From Cannabis sativa (Eukaryota; Streptophyta; Magnoliopsida; Rosales; Cannabaceae): a stretch of DNA of 64,000 bases. Each line of letters starts with the position of its first letter. Position 1 is the first letter of the stretch. The notes below the pieces were generated by a model. That model had not been told where the DNA came from and ran no database searches. It worked only from the letters and a program-made list of their open reading frames with translations. Positions 1 through 12,816 of this stretch are shown here, one piece after another. The stretch is from assembly GCF_029168945.1 (NCBI RefSeq), contig NC_083607.1, positions 39,169,257 through 39,233,256 of the forward strand. The letters run 5' to 3'. The position numbers and the translations under genes are program-made.

Positions 1-1465
1 ATCATTACTAGATTCATGGATGACCTAATCAAAATCTTAAGAAAAGCTAGAACTGTTAACCATGGTTTGTTAGCTATTCTAAGTGATTAGGGGTGGACCA
101 TCCCATTGTCAATAGATAAGAAAGTGTTTGTTCAAGCAAATACTACTTTTCTAAGAAAATGACTAAGTCTGAAAAACAAGTAGCAAATAAAGGAGATATT
201 TATTTCTTGATTCCAAAAGTGTTCTATCATCTTATATAACATATGATGATCCGACTGCCTCTGTTGTCTTGTCACAGCCGAAGAGATCAATACCATTTAG
301 TTTTCTTCGACATAAGTCACGGTACCTTGTCGTAGTGGGAGAGTTTCTAGAAACTCACCTTCTCATGACTTGGGAGACACTAGTGATTAAAATCTATTGT
401 GAGTTTAAACAAGTAATGGATTGTCAAGATAAGAAACTAAGAAGAAAGCCAATAGAACTATGGTTTAATCCATTCACATGGAGTAACCTAAAGTTTTCTA
501 TTACAAGGATATAAAAGGAAATTTTCTTTTATAAGTCAATTCAATTGACTTAACAAAACTTCCTGTTCCTAGTATTATAGGTTTGAGTTTATCTAAACCT
601 ATGGCTTGTGGTATACCTGGTAATTACTTACTCTAATGCAAGCAACTTACTTTAGTAAGATGCTGAAGCATTTTCTTTCTAATGGCAATCTATAGAAGCT
701 TCACAACTTCTTAGGTATAGATTTTATTTATCTAAGGAAAAGTCTTAACTATTCCAGAAAAGATAAAGCCATGAAAGAATTTCTTATATCAACAGTGAGA
801 GGTCTTAGATATGCTTTTGTATGCCTTAGACCAGACACCTGCTGTTGAGTGGGAGTAATGAGTAGGTATCAGATTAATCCAGGAGAAGAACATTGGAAGA
901 CAATCAAGTAAATCCTAAGATTAAGAAGAGGAACTATATGTTAGTCTATAAGGGTGTGTTTAAAACTCTTAGACTACACCATATCAGATTTCGAAATTTT
1001 CCTTTGTGCTAGTATATCTTTCTGATAAGATGGTGGTTACTCTGGGGTGGAATAGTGATTTTGGAGAAGTGTAAAAACCTATCTGAAGTCTCTAGGTCTA
1101 CCAGAGAGGGACTGAATGTTAAGGTTGCAGGAAAGGTACTTATTCAGTCTAAGGAAAGTTCTATACATCTTTGGCACCATTCCAAATTGCCTTAAACTAC
1201 TAGTGTTAATTTCCTGATTAACCAAAAGTAGTTGCCAAAGGTATAGAATCCAGTATCCCAAGAGAGTAGACATATAGAGAGGAATTTCACATTATCAATG
1301 ATTTTGTGATTAAAGGAAGAGTAATAGTGGAGAAAAGGTTGTGGTTAATTCAACCTTTCAGATCCTATTACGAGGAGTTTACTACTACTACACTTGATTA
1401 GTATATCAAGGTGTTGAGATTATTTGAAACGCACTTTTTGTTTTATATTAGTGCAAGTGGGAGTT
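1..1465 (+). mobile_element. Ty1/copia element, 3' part of internal region (left-truncated by window)
   Basis: This stretch is a near-identical copy of 8366-9831: it begins with the same bases and ends at the same purine tract before an LTR. It is the end of the internal region of a copia element whose 5' part lies left of the window. Translation with frameshifts shows a decayed copia RT/RNase H C-terminus: RPDTCC followed by a stop, then VGVMSRYQINPGEEHWK, and near the end an HIERNFH-type RNase H motif. No intact ORF is present, so it is non-coding relic pol. It shares the LTR at 1466-3345 with the next element. Confidence 0.85.
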
Positions 1466-3345
1466 TGTGGGTTTTATGCCCTAAATCAAACTCATTTCAA
1501 TATAATCAGATTTACTTATTAATATAGATCAGAAATAACATTTAATGTTGCATGGTTCACATAATTTATTTCATGATTATATGTACATAATGTATAGATT
1601 CATCTGAAACCCTTTTCACATACTTGATCCTGTTTATTGTGCCGTCAACACATTGGAAAGTAAACATGACTATGTGAATAAAGTTTCCTAGATTTATCAG
1701 ACACAGGGTTTTATTGATATGATAATCTACAACAAGAGTTTACTTGTATTTGGAGAAATACTATGTTCTTTCCAGAACATTGGTTAAAGTAAAGCTCAGG
1801 TTGGATGCATGGAGTATGCATCGGAAGGGACCGATATTGAACTTTGACTTAGATTTAATTAAACTTACCGTAAAATCTATTCAAGTCAATATCACCTAGT
1901 TGATCCTAGATCAAATGATCTTAATCCTGTTATGATTAGGCTCAATCTTGAAAGGCTATTCGTGTTCTTTGATTTGTTAGTTAAGCCTACTTTTAGGTCA
2001 GGGTGATACGTACATTTTGGGAACACGGTAGTGCAATTGAGTGGGAGCGCTAGCATAAACATGGAATCTATAGCTTTTATCTTGCGAATAGTAAGCAAAG
2101 GATGATCTCCTTCGAGCTTGACCAAACGAAAATAAATGGTGGAGATCTCATTTCACATAAGCTGAAATATCATTTATACGGGGTCAAGTGTTTTAAGGAA
2201 TAAATACATTGTAGGGTGTAACGGTAATTTAATCCCTTTACAGTGTAGATCATTCATATAGAGGATCATTGATCAAATTAGGATTATAACAATGGATAAC
2301 TAATGATGTGTCTATATGGTGGAACATATAGAGCATTCTATATACTGAGAGTGCAATTCTAAGTTCTATGCGTGGATTCAACGAGGAATTAATAAGTCAG
2401 TGAATTTAAGTCATAAATTCTTGATCTACTTATTGGAAGCTCGGTTATATAGACCCATGGTCCCCCCACTAGTTGAGATAATATTGCTTGTAAGACTCAT
2501 GTAATTGGTTTTGATTAATCAATTATAATTCTCAAATTAGACTATGTCTATTTGTGAATTTTTCACTAAGTAAGGGCGAAATTGTAAAGAAAGAGTTTAT
2601 AGGGGCATATTTGTTAATTATGATACTTTGTATGGTTCAATTAATAAATATGATAAATGACAATATTATTTAATAATTATTTATAGTTATTAAATAGTTA
2701 GAATTGGCATTTAAATGATTGAATTAGGAAATTGGCATTTTTGAGAAAATCAGATACAAAAGGTGTTAAAATTGCAAAATTGCAATAAGCAAGGCCCAAT
2801 CCTCTAAGTGTATGGCCGGCCACCTATGTAGCTATTTTAAGTTGATTTTTTCATTATTTTAATGGCATATAATTCAAATCTAACCCTAGTGGAATGCTAT
2901 AAATAGATAGTGAAGGCTTCAGGAAAAACACTTTCTGAATCAGAAAAAATTGAGCCTCCACTCTCTTCTCTAGCCGCCACTCTCTCTCTCTATTGTTCCT
3001 TCATATTTCGAACATCTCTTAGTGATTAGAGTAGTTCCCACACACATCAAGCAATACCTCAATCATAGTGAGGAAGATCGTGAAGAAAGATCATCAGCAA
3101 AGGAGATTCAGCATCAAGGATTCAGAGAAGAAGATCCAGGTTCAGATCTTGATAATACTCTGCTACAGAAAGGATTCAAGGGTTAGAGATCTGAACGGAA
3201 GGAGTCATTTAATTCCGCTGCACCCAATGTAAGGTTTCTTAAACTTTATATGTGTTTAATTTATCGTTTTAGAAAGTTCTTATTTAGGATGTTAATAAAC
3301 ATACTTGTGAGTAGATCTAAGATCCTGGTAAAATAATATCCAACA
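1466..3345 (+). repeat. Copia LTR (shared, left)
   Basis: It starts TGTGGG (one T fewer than the TGTTGGG of its sisters) and ends CCAACA. A TATAAATA box lies at 2898-2905, followed by a CT-rich leader, and a PBS follows at once. Length is 1880 bp. Small ORFs inside it recur in the other LTR copies but show no protein similarity that I recognise, so I treat them as chance frames. Confidence 0.9.
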
Positions 3346-3347
3346 AC

Positions 3348-3360
3348 TGGCCTCAGAGCC
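3348..3360 (+). other. Primer binding site, initiator-Met-tRNA type
   Basis: TGGCCTCAGAGCC lies two bases inside the LTR end. It differs by two bases from the usual plant copia PBS TGGTATCAGAGCC, complementary to initiator methionine tRNA. The same variant is seen inverted at 15921-15933. Confidence 0.8.
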
Positions 3361-6300
3361 ATGGTAATTGATTTACTTGCAAGAAATTTGGACTTTAAAA
3401 TGATTCTTTGTATGTTCTTTGGATGGTATCATGTTGTAATGAGTGTTATTTGATGATTGATTGATGTTTGTGAAATTTTCGTGAAAAATAATTGCGATTT
3501 TATCTCTGGAATTATTATTATTGGATAGTATGGAAAAAATTAAGCAAGTTAGCCTTTTACAGAACTTAATTTGGATTTTATTTGAATTAGTTATGATTTT
3601 TTGAAGATTTAAAAAAAATCGGAACTGTGCTGATATTTTCCTGCGATCGCAAATCTGTCCGTACAGTTTCGAATTTTTTTGTTTTTCTTCGATTTTTCAT
3701 GCTTTTTCATGGAATTAACTTCCGATTTTTGGTATAGTTTTGTATTTATACTATCACTATTCCTAATTCAATTCTAATTATCATTTTGAATTAATTTAAT
3801 ATTTTTTAAATTTAATTCAAGATATTAGTGTAATTTGAATTTGAATAGAAGTAGTATCTATCTTCTTGCTTAAAAATCTATCTTATTTTTAAATTTGATT
3901 ATATCTTATTTTTTTTTAAATTTAAGGTCAGATTTTATAAGATATTTATAAAATCTTTTAAGATATTTTTAAGATATCTTATCTTTTAAGATATTTTTAA
4001 TTATATCTTATCTTTTAAGATTTTTTTAAAAAAATTAAATCTTTTTAGATATTTTGACCTTATTTAAATTTAAAGTAAGATATTTATAATCATGTAATTT
4101 TAAATAGATATAAGATATTTTGCTAACTTTTAAATTTTGTTATTTTATTTATTTAAATTAAATTTAAAATTTGAAAAGATATTTCATTTATCTTTTCTAA
4201 TTTTTATTTAATTTTTATTTTTAAAATAACATTTAATTTTTAAAAGTAGTTAGAAAATTTTGAAATGATATTTAGGTTGGTTGAAACGTAATTTTTCAAA
4301 ATAGTAGGTTTAATTTTAAATATTTTTTAAAATTTGGAAATTTAAATTTTTTTTATTTTCGAAATTAATTTTTTTTTTAAACTTTATTTTCGAAATTGAT
4401 TAAATATTTTTTTTTAAATTATTTATTTTTCGAAATTATTTATTTAAAATTAAATAAATCCTACTTCCAACTATCCAGCTAACCTTGTTGCAGGAGTATG
4501 TGGTTTTAGCTTATGTGTAAGTTTTCAAAACCTATTATTACTTGATTGCAAATAGTCATGGTTACTTTTTGCCAGATCTAATGATCTGATGGCTCCCTTG
4601 GTCAAGATAATAATTTGTAATAGGTATAATTTACAATTTTCTTTCATCTGTGTATGACCTAGCAACATCATAGGACCCATCCAAAGTGTGCCTGTGTGAG
4701 CCTATGTGTTTAATTTTATTATAGATGCATATAGGTTAATGTTGCGAAAATAAATTATCATAGTTCTTGATAGAATTTATTTAGGCCCATTTAGTTATTG
4801 GGCTTATTCAATTAGTAACAGTTGTTCTTATTAAGGTTAAATTCCTCTCTTTTGGGCCTTGTGTGAGAGTTGGGAGCCATAGAAGTGGGTACGACATACT
4901 GAACCCAGCACCCCCTCACATGAACCACCCCAATTGTGAAGGCCCATTTCCCTGATTTGAATGACTGTACTAGGTTAATTAAACTAGTTTAACCTAATAA
5001 AATTGATTAGCAACATAATTAATTTCATTTATTTTGAAATTAATTTAAGAAAATTATAGTTTAAAGAATTCTTTATTCTAAGCTAAACTATATGTATTTT
5101 CTTGTATTTAATTAAATATAGAATTATAATCATCTAGATTCTTTCTGGAACTTAATTTAAATTTTTCATTAAATATTCTTATTTAAGTTGATATTTAGTT
5201 ATCTACAACTAACCAACTTAAATCTGAATATCTTTTGAATTTCAAATTTCAAAATTAAGTTGAGAAATTTTAGGCATTGGTTATTAAGATTCTTTAGATA
5301 TTTTTTAAGTTAATATCTTTTCGAATATTAACTTAAAATGGAATATTTTCAAATTAAGTGGTTACAACTTAATTTTTGATATTTAATTAAATTTAAATTT
5401 GAAAAATATTTAGGTTCTAGATTTTTTCTAATACAACCTAAATTAGATATTTTTTCAAATTTTGTGGAAAAGATACTTAGTCAAATAAGATATTTTCTAG
5501 ATAGTTATTTCTAGACTACTTGTTATTTCTAATATTAAATAGGAAAATATTATACATTGTGAAATTAATTATTTATATAATTAATTTTGGTACAATTTAT
5601 TTTAAGTATATTTTTCCTAGTATTAAACTAGAGATTAATAATTAAGCCTTCTCTACACTTAATTATTTATTTCTTGAATTTAATACATTTAATTAATTTG
5701 AAAATTAAATATCTAAGTTGATTTTTATCATCATACTTAAATATTTCTTTTTCATGACATTTAATTAAATAGAAAATTATATTTAGTTGAAATTTATTTT
5801 TTCAACTAAATTTAAATAATTTTTCAAAATATATTTTTTCTTTATTTTATTAATCAATTTTCGAAATTGCATTTCTTAAATGCTAGAATTTCGAATTTTA
5901 TCTTGAAAAATAGATTAAGTTGTAAATTAATTATTTATTTTAATTAATTCTTGGATCAACTTAAATCAATAATTTTTTCATTTATTGATTAATTTAAAAT
6001 AAATTGAATTAAAGTATATTATTAGAAATTGAATTAATTAGTCAAAGGAAAATCTAGATAGATGATATTTTTGCTTGAAGTATTTTTCTGGTGTATTTAA
6101 TTAAATAGAAAATTAATATTTAAGATGATTTTCATCATCATACTTAAATATTTGAAATTTTTCTTATATATTGAATTAAATAGGAAAATTATATTTTTTG
6201 TTGTAAATTAATTTTATTAATTAATTTTGGGCCAACATTAAATTAGAATAATTTTTCCAGGATTTATTTTTTATTTTAATTTGCATTTTTCGAAAATTGT

Positions 6301-6650
6301 ATTCTTATATACTTTAATTTTTCGAAATGCAATATATATTATAGAAAATTAAATTTGAGTTGTAAATTAATTTAAATTAATTTTGTAAACAACTTAAATT
6401 GAATATTTTTCTAAATATTTATTGGAAATTATTACTAAGATGGAAATAATTCATGTTATTTTCATATCCATCTAAGTAAAATTTATAAATATTAAATTAA
6501 AATTTATATTTGGAATTTTTCATTCTAAATTGGAAATTTTAATTAAATAAATATATATTTAAAATAAATAGAATAAATAAAGAGAATCAAAGAAAATACA
6601 ACTCACTTTAAATAATGAGCTTGATTATTATTAAGATATTCGATCTCCAT
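3361..6650 (+). repeat. AT-rich non-coding copia leader with serial inverted repeats
   Basis: About 3.3 kb of very AT-rich DNA without coding potential. Much of it consists of consecutive short inverted repeats. Perfect arms I could align: 5055-5063/5084-5092, 5181-5190/5214-5223, 5303-5316/5325-5338 (14 bp), 5351-5359/5367-5375, 5408-5416/5435-5443, 5637-5646/5658-5667, 5781-5791/5801-5811, 5915-5922/5957-5964 and 6115-6124/6143-6152. A larger pair of arms carries AAGGTCAG near 3923 and TGACCTT near 4045. The inverted copies at 11711-15935 and 62650-64000 keep the same layout. Confidence 0.75.
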
Positions 6651-6705
6651 TGTTGGTCTTACAAAAGTTAAATGTTTTCAATATAACCTCGAGACGCTAG
6701 ACTTC

Positions 6706-7387
6706 GTCCCCCTATGGATGGTTATTTGTTGAACGCATTTAACACCGTAAGATTTCATTTGATAAGTGTTTTGTAAGTTTTCGTCTCTATTAGACTCTCC
6801 CCTACGGTGACTACTTAGAGATAAACTTATGAAACATGAAACAATGGTAGAGGCTCATAAAATGAGAATAACCTTGACTCTCGCCTACCGGGACAACGTT
6901 GGATTCTTATTTTGATCGAATAAAAGGTTGCTAGAATGGTTTCTATTTTAGAAGAGCTGACAACTCTATTCAATAAATGATGCTTTGACTCTCGCCTACC
7001 GGGACACTGTATCAGTTTGTTGAAAACCTTGGAAATTATTTAGGATTGTATGTTTTAGTATATTCACTAGTCATTCCTACTTGCTATATGCTTATAATTT
7101 CTGAATTGTGTATGAATTTATATTGAACCATGTTATTTTCTGTTATTCAGTTGTAGTTTAATTTCGAATCTTCATTGTTGGTCTAACATGTTTGTTTTTC
7201 TAATGAGATAAATCCCTAATGGATTTTCACCATTAGACATACATAATAGTGTAAGATCTCGAAAGATAAATATTGTATATGCAACATCTAGCTGTTCGTC
7301 AATTGATGACACCCTACACTAGTATTTTTACAATATGAAACAAGAAGATTACATAAATAAGATTACTTTGTCTTTCGCTAATCGAAG
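6706..7387 (+). repeat. Cluster of five related small hairpin motifs in copia internal region
   Basis: Five motifs with a CCTA- or CTAAT-type centre lie at 6706-6721, 6793-6811, 6875-6895, 6987-7006 and 7373-7386. The third and fourth share the near-identical core CTCGCCTACCGGGACA. The fifth is a perfect hairpin, TTCG-CTAAT-CGAA. Equivalent motifs with different stems but the same loop occur in the inverted copy at 62448-63130. No ORF spans the cluster. Confidence 0.65.
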
Positions 7388-7912
7388 CATCATTGGATTC
7401 TTATTTATAAACGAAATTGTCCTAATTCCTCTTAGCTTATTCATTTCGAATTAGCTCAATAATATATCATTGGATGAATGGTCTATAAATCATTTCATGT
7501 CATTATATTTTCTCTTAAGAAATTAAATGACGCATATGATTATAATCCCGAAATTCTATTCCCAATTGATATAAATCCTCAATCTTAGAAATCTCCTACT
7601 TGTATGGGCAAATCCGACTTAGAGTTTAAATAGTAGTGGTGGTCCAAGAAAGAATTACTCATTATATTTGGTTGAATTTAAGTCTTTGTCTTTAATTTTA
7701 GAATCCAAACAGAAATTTTCTTATATTTCTAATTCCAGAATACAATACAGTTACACTTTCTCAAGTGTTTAATATCCATCTTCTATTAATGGAGTAAAAC
7801 TGTATGGAATATGAGTTAGGTATTCTGTGACCAGGATCCACTTGCAGTATTCTAAGAACTCTTTGATGTAACTAAACCTATGTCATCAATAGACACTACC
7901 ATTTTTTTTAAT

Positions 7913-9720
7913 CTATGGCATTTGTATCTTGTTCATAGTGGATTTGACAAGATCAATCTCTGCAAAGAGTTAATATGCCTATATCCACTGAAAGTAGTTC
8001 ATCTCATTCGCAGATAGATGTACATTCAGGGGTGGATATGAGTTTTTCGTTGTATTCTTAAAACGATAACTCTAGATTATACCTTTTAGCAAAGAAATTT
8101 GAAATGTTTGAAAAATTTCATTAATTTCTAGCAATGGTTAAAACCATTAAGGTAAGTGGTTAAAGATCTTGCGAACTGATAGGGGTGGAGAAATAGTTAG
8201 TAGATATGCAGTTCAAAGATCATTAAATTGATTTTTGAATTATATCCAAACTTACCTCCCCAGAAATTTCGAGTTGCATATTGATGATTAGTTACTAGTC
8301 GTTGCCTAAATCCTTCTATGGTAATACAATTTCAGAATGATGTAATGTTTGGGTACTTAATGTAAATCATTACTAGATTCATGGATGACCTAATCAAAAT
8401 CTTAAGAAAAGCTAGAACTGTTAACCATGGTTTGTTAGCTATTCTAAGTGCTTAGGGGTGGACCATCCCATTGTCAATAGATAAGAAAGTGTTTGTTCAA
8501 ACAAATACTACTTTTCTAAGAAAACGACTAAGTCTGAAAAACAAGTAGCAAATAAAGGAGATATTTATTTCTTGATTCCAAAAGTGTTCTATCATCTTAT
8601 ATAACATATGATGATCCCACTGCCTCTGTTGTCTTGTCACAGCCGAAGAGATCAATACCATTTAGTTTTCTTCGACATAAGTCACGGTACCTTGTCGTAG
8701 TGGGAGAGTTTCTAGAAACTCACCTTCTCATGACTTGGGAGACACTGGTGATTAAAATCCATTGTGAGTTTAAACAAGTAATGGATTGTCAAGATAAGAA
8801 ACTAAGAAGAAAGCCAATAGAACTATGGTTTAATCCATTCACATGGAGGAACCTAAAGTTTTCTATTACAAGGATATAAAAGGAAATTTTCGTTTATAAG
8901 TCCATTCAATCGACTTAACAAAACTTCCTGTTCCTAGTATTATAGGTTTGAGTTTATCTAAACCTATGGCTTGTGGTATACCTGGTAATTACTTACTCTA
9001 ATGAAAGCAACTTACTTTAGTAAGATGCTGAAGCATTTTCTTTCTAATGGCAATCTATAGAAGCTTCACAACTTCTTAGGTATAGATTTTATTTATCTAA
9101 GGAAAAGTCTTAACTATTCTAGAAAAGATAAAGCCATGAAAGAATTTCTTATATCAACAGTGAGAGGTCTTAGATATGCTTTTGTATGCCTTAGACCAGA
9201 CACCTGCTGTTGAGTGGGAGTAATGAGTAGGTATCAGATTAATCCAGGAGAAGAACATTGGAAGACAATCAAGTAAATCCTAAGATTAAGAAGAGGAACT
9301 ATATGTTAGTCTATAAGGGTGTGTTTAAAACTCTTAGACTACACCATATCAGATTTCGAAATTTGCCTTCGTGCTAGTAAATCTTTCTGATAAGATGGTG
9401 GTTACTCTGGGGGTGGAATAGTGATTTTGGAGAAGTGTAAAAACCTATCTGAAGTCTCTAGGTCTACCAGAGAGGGACTGAATGTTAAGGTTGCAGGAAA
9501 GGTACTTATTGAGTCTAAGGAAAGTTCTATACATCTTTGGCACCATTCCAAATTGCCTTAAACTACTAGTGTTAATTTCCTGATTAACCAAAAGTAGTTG
9601 CCAAAGGTATAGAATCCAGTATCCCAAGAGAGTAGACATATAGAGAGGAATTTCACATTATCAATGATTTTGTGATTAAAGGAAGAGTAATAGTGGAGAA
9701 AAGGTTGTGGTTAATTCAAC
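7913..9720 (+). pseudogene. Decayed copia pol (GAG-pre-integrase, RT and RNase H relics)
   Basis: Frameshifted translation gives LWHLYLVHSGFDKINL at 7913-7960, which resembles the GAG-pre-integrase motif of plant copia elements (LWHxRLGHxxxxRI). Around 8500 a KKVFVQ...TTFLRK segment resembles the region between integrase and RT. At 9133-9320 there is AMKEFLISTVRGLRYAFVC, then RPDTCC with a stop, then VGVMSRYQINPGEEHWK, the end of copia RT/RNase H. Near 9636 an HIERNFH motif matches the RNase H terminus. Much of a normal pol is missing or unreadable. This is known copia domain order with no intact gene. The same stop after RPDTCC recurs in the other copies. Confidence 0.75.
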
Positions 9721-9820
9721 ATTTCAGATCCTATTACGAGGAGTTTACTACTACTACACTTGATTTGTATATCAAGGTGTTGAGATTATTTGAAACGCAC
9801 TTTTTGTTTTATATTAGTGC

Positions 9821-9831
9821 AAGTGGGAGTT
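9821..9831 (+). other. Polypurine tract of copia element
   Basis: AAGTGGGAGTT directly precedes the right LTR. The inverted equivalents are AACTCCCACTT at 17830-17840 and 60010-60020. Confidence 0.75.
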
Positions 9832-11710
9832 TGTTGGGTTTTATGCCCTAAATAAAACTCATTTCAATATAATCAGATTTACTTATTAATATAGATCAGA
9901 AATAACATTTAATGTTGCATGGTTCACATGATTTATTTCATGATTATATGTACATAATGTATAAATTCATACGAAACCCTTTTCACATACTTGATCCTGT
10001 TTATTGTGCTGTCAACACATTGGAAAGTAAACATGACTATGTGAATAAAGTTTCCTAGATTTATCAGACACAGGGTTTTACTGATATGATAATCTACAAC
10101 AGAGTTTACTTGCATTTGGAGAAGTGCTATGTTCTTTCCAGAGCATTGGTTAAAGTAAAGCTCAAGTTGGATGCATGGAGTATGCATCGGAAGGGACCGA
10201 TATTGAACTTTGACTTAGATTTATTAAATTTACCGTAATATCTATTCAAGTCAATATCGCCTAGTTGATCCTAGATCAAATGATCTTAATCCTGATATGA
10301 TTAGGCTCAATCTTGAAAGGCTATTCGTGTTCTTTGATTTGTTAGTTAAGCCTACTTTTAGGTCAGGGTGATACGTACATTTTGGGAACACGGTAGTGCA
10401 ATTGAGTGGGAGCGCTATCATAAACATGGAATCTATAACTTCTATCTGGCGAATAGTAAGCAAAGGATGATCTCCTTCGAGCTTGACCAAAGGAACATAA
10501 ATGGTGGAGTACTCATTTCACATAAGATGAAATATCATTTATACGGGGTCAAGTGTTTTAAGGAATAAATACATTGTAGGGTGTAACGGTAATTTAGTCC
10601 CTTTACAGTGTAGATCATTCATATAGAGGATCATTGATTAAATTAGGATTATAACAATGGATAACTAATGATGTGTCTATATGGTGGAACATATAGAGCA
10701 TTCTATATACTGAGAGTGCAATTCTAAGTTCTATGCGTGGATTCAACGAAGAATTAATAAGTCAGTGAATTTTAGTGCTAAATTCTTGATCTACTTATTG
10801 GAAGCTCGGTTATATAGACCCATGGTCCCCCCACTAGTTGAGATAATATTGCTTGTAAGACTCATGTAATTGGTTTTGATTAATCAATTATAATTCTCAA
10901 ATTAAACTATGTCTATTTGTGAATTTTTCACTAAGTAAGGGCGAAATTGTAAAGAAAGAGTTTATAGGGGCATATTTGTTAATTATGATACTTTGTATGG
11001 TTCAATTAATAAATATGATAAATGACAATATTATTTAATAATTATTTATAGTTATTAAATAGTTAGAATTGGCATTTAACTGATTGAATTAGGAAATTGG
11101 CATTTTCGAGAAAATCAGATACAAAAGGTGTTAAAATTGCAAAATTGCAAAAACCAAGGCCCAATCCTCTAAGTGTATGGCCGGCCACCTATGTAGCTAT
11201 TTTAAGTTGATTTTTTCATTATTTTAATGCCATATAATTCAAATCTAACCCTAGTGGAATGCTATAAATAGATAGTGAAGGCTTCAGGAAAAACACTTTC
11301 TGAATCAGAAAAAATTGAGCCTCCACTCTCTTCTCTAGCCGCCACTCTCTCTCTCTATTCTTCCTTCATATTTCGAACCTCTCATAGTGATTAGAGTAGT
11401 GCCCACACACATCAAGCAATACCTCAATCATAGTGAGGAAGATCGTGAAGAAAGATCATCAGCAAAGGAGATTCAGCATCAAGGATTCAGAGAAGAAGAT
11501 CCAGGTTCAGATCTTGATAATACTCTGCTACCAAAAGGATTCAAGGGTTAGAAATCTGAACGGAAGGAGTCATTTAATTCCGCTGCACCCAATGTAAGGT
11601 TTCTTAAACTTTATATGTGTTTAATTTATCGTTTTAGAAAGTTCTTATTTAGGATGTTAATAAACATACTTGTGAGTAGATCTAAGATCCTGGTAAAATA
11701 ATATCCAACA
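9832..11710 (+). repeat. Copia LTR (right)
   Basis: TGTTGGG...CCAACA, 1879 bp, with TATAAATA at 11263-11270. It is almost the same as 1466-3345 with scattered differences. The sequence right after it is not a new flank but the middle of an inverted element of the same family. Confidence 0.92.
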
Positions 11711-12816
11711 CAATGAAGATTCGAAATTAAACTACAACTTAATAACAGAAAATAACATGGTTCAATATAAATTCATACACAATTCAGAAATTATAAACAT
11801 ATAGCACGTAGGAATGACTAGTGAAAATACTAAAACATACAATCCTAAATAATTTCCAAGGTTTTCAACAAACTGATACAGTGTCCCGGTAGGCGAGAGT
11901 CAAAGTATCATTTATTGAATAGAGTTGTCAGGTCATCTAAAATAGAAACCATTCTAGCAACCTTTTATTCGATCAAAATAAGAATCCAACGTTGTCCCGG
12001 TAGGCGAGAGTCAAGGTTATTCTTATTTTATGAGCTTCCACCATTGTTTCATGTTTTATGAGTTTATCTCTAAATAGTCACCGTAGGGGAGAGTCTAAAT
12101 AGAGACGAAAACTCACAAAACACTTATCAAATGAAATCTTACGGTGTTAAATGCGTTCAACGAATAACCATCCATAGGGGGACGAAGTCTAGCGTCTCGA
12201 GGTTATATTGAAAACATTTAACTTTTGTAAGACCAACAATGGAGATCGAATATCTTAATAATAATCAAGCTCATTATTTTAAGTGAGTTGTATTTTCTTT
12301 GATTCTCTTTATTTAATTTATTTATTTTAAATATATATTTATTTAAAATTTCCAATTTAGAATGAAAAATTCTAAATATAAATTTTAATTTAATATTTAT
12401 AAATTTTACTTAGATGGATATGAAAATAACATGAATTATTTCCATCTTAGTAATAATTTCCAATAAATATTTAGAAAAATATTCAATTTAAGTTGTTACA
12501 AAATTAATTTAAATTAATTTACAACTCAAATTTTATTTTCTATTAATATATATTGCATTTCGAAAAATTAAAGTATTTATGAATACAATTTTCGAAAAAT
12601 GCATGTTAAAATAAAAAATAAATCCTGGAAAAATTATTCTAATTCAATGTTGGCCCAAAATTAATTAATAAAATTAATTTACAACAAAAAATATAATTTT
12701 CCTATTTAATTAAATATATAAGAAAAATTTCAAATATTTAAGTATGATGATGAAAATCAACTTAAATATTAATTTTCTATTTAATTAAATACACTAGAAA
12801 AATACTGCAAGCAAAA

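Larger units (their letters stand above)
1466..11710 (+). mobile_element. Full-length non-autonomous Ty1/copia element with decayed pol (about 10.2 kb)
   Basis: Two direct LTRs (1466-3345 and 9832-11710) flank an internal region with a PBS just after the left LTR and a purine tract just before the right one. Termini are TG...CA. No reading frame longer than about 85 codons survives, but stop-interrupted copia pol motifs remain at 7913-9720. The long non-coding leader and large size resemble a large retrotransposon derivative (LARD) with relic pol. Its left LTR is also the right LTR of the internal region at 1-1465, so the arrangement is internal-LTR-internal-LTR, as expected from unequal recombination between copies. 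A target duplication cannot be tested because the left end lies outside the window. Confidence 0.85.

Noticed and set aside
269..514. 81-codon frame starting MSQPKRSIPFSF, repeated at 8634-8879
   Set aside because: It sits inside the decayed copia pol and shows no domain motif. Its repetition reflects the duplicated internal region.
5055..6475. Possible CRISPR-like repeat array
   Set aside because: The repeats are inverted pairs with different sequences and no constant spacer length, and the window is clearly plant nuclear DNA.
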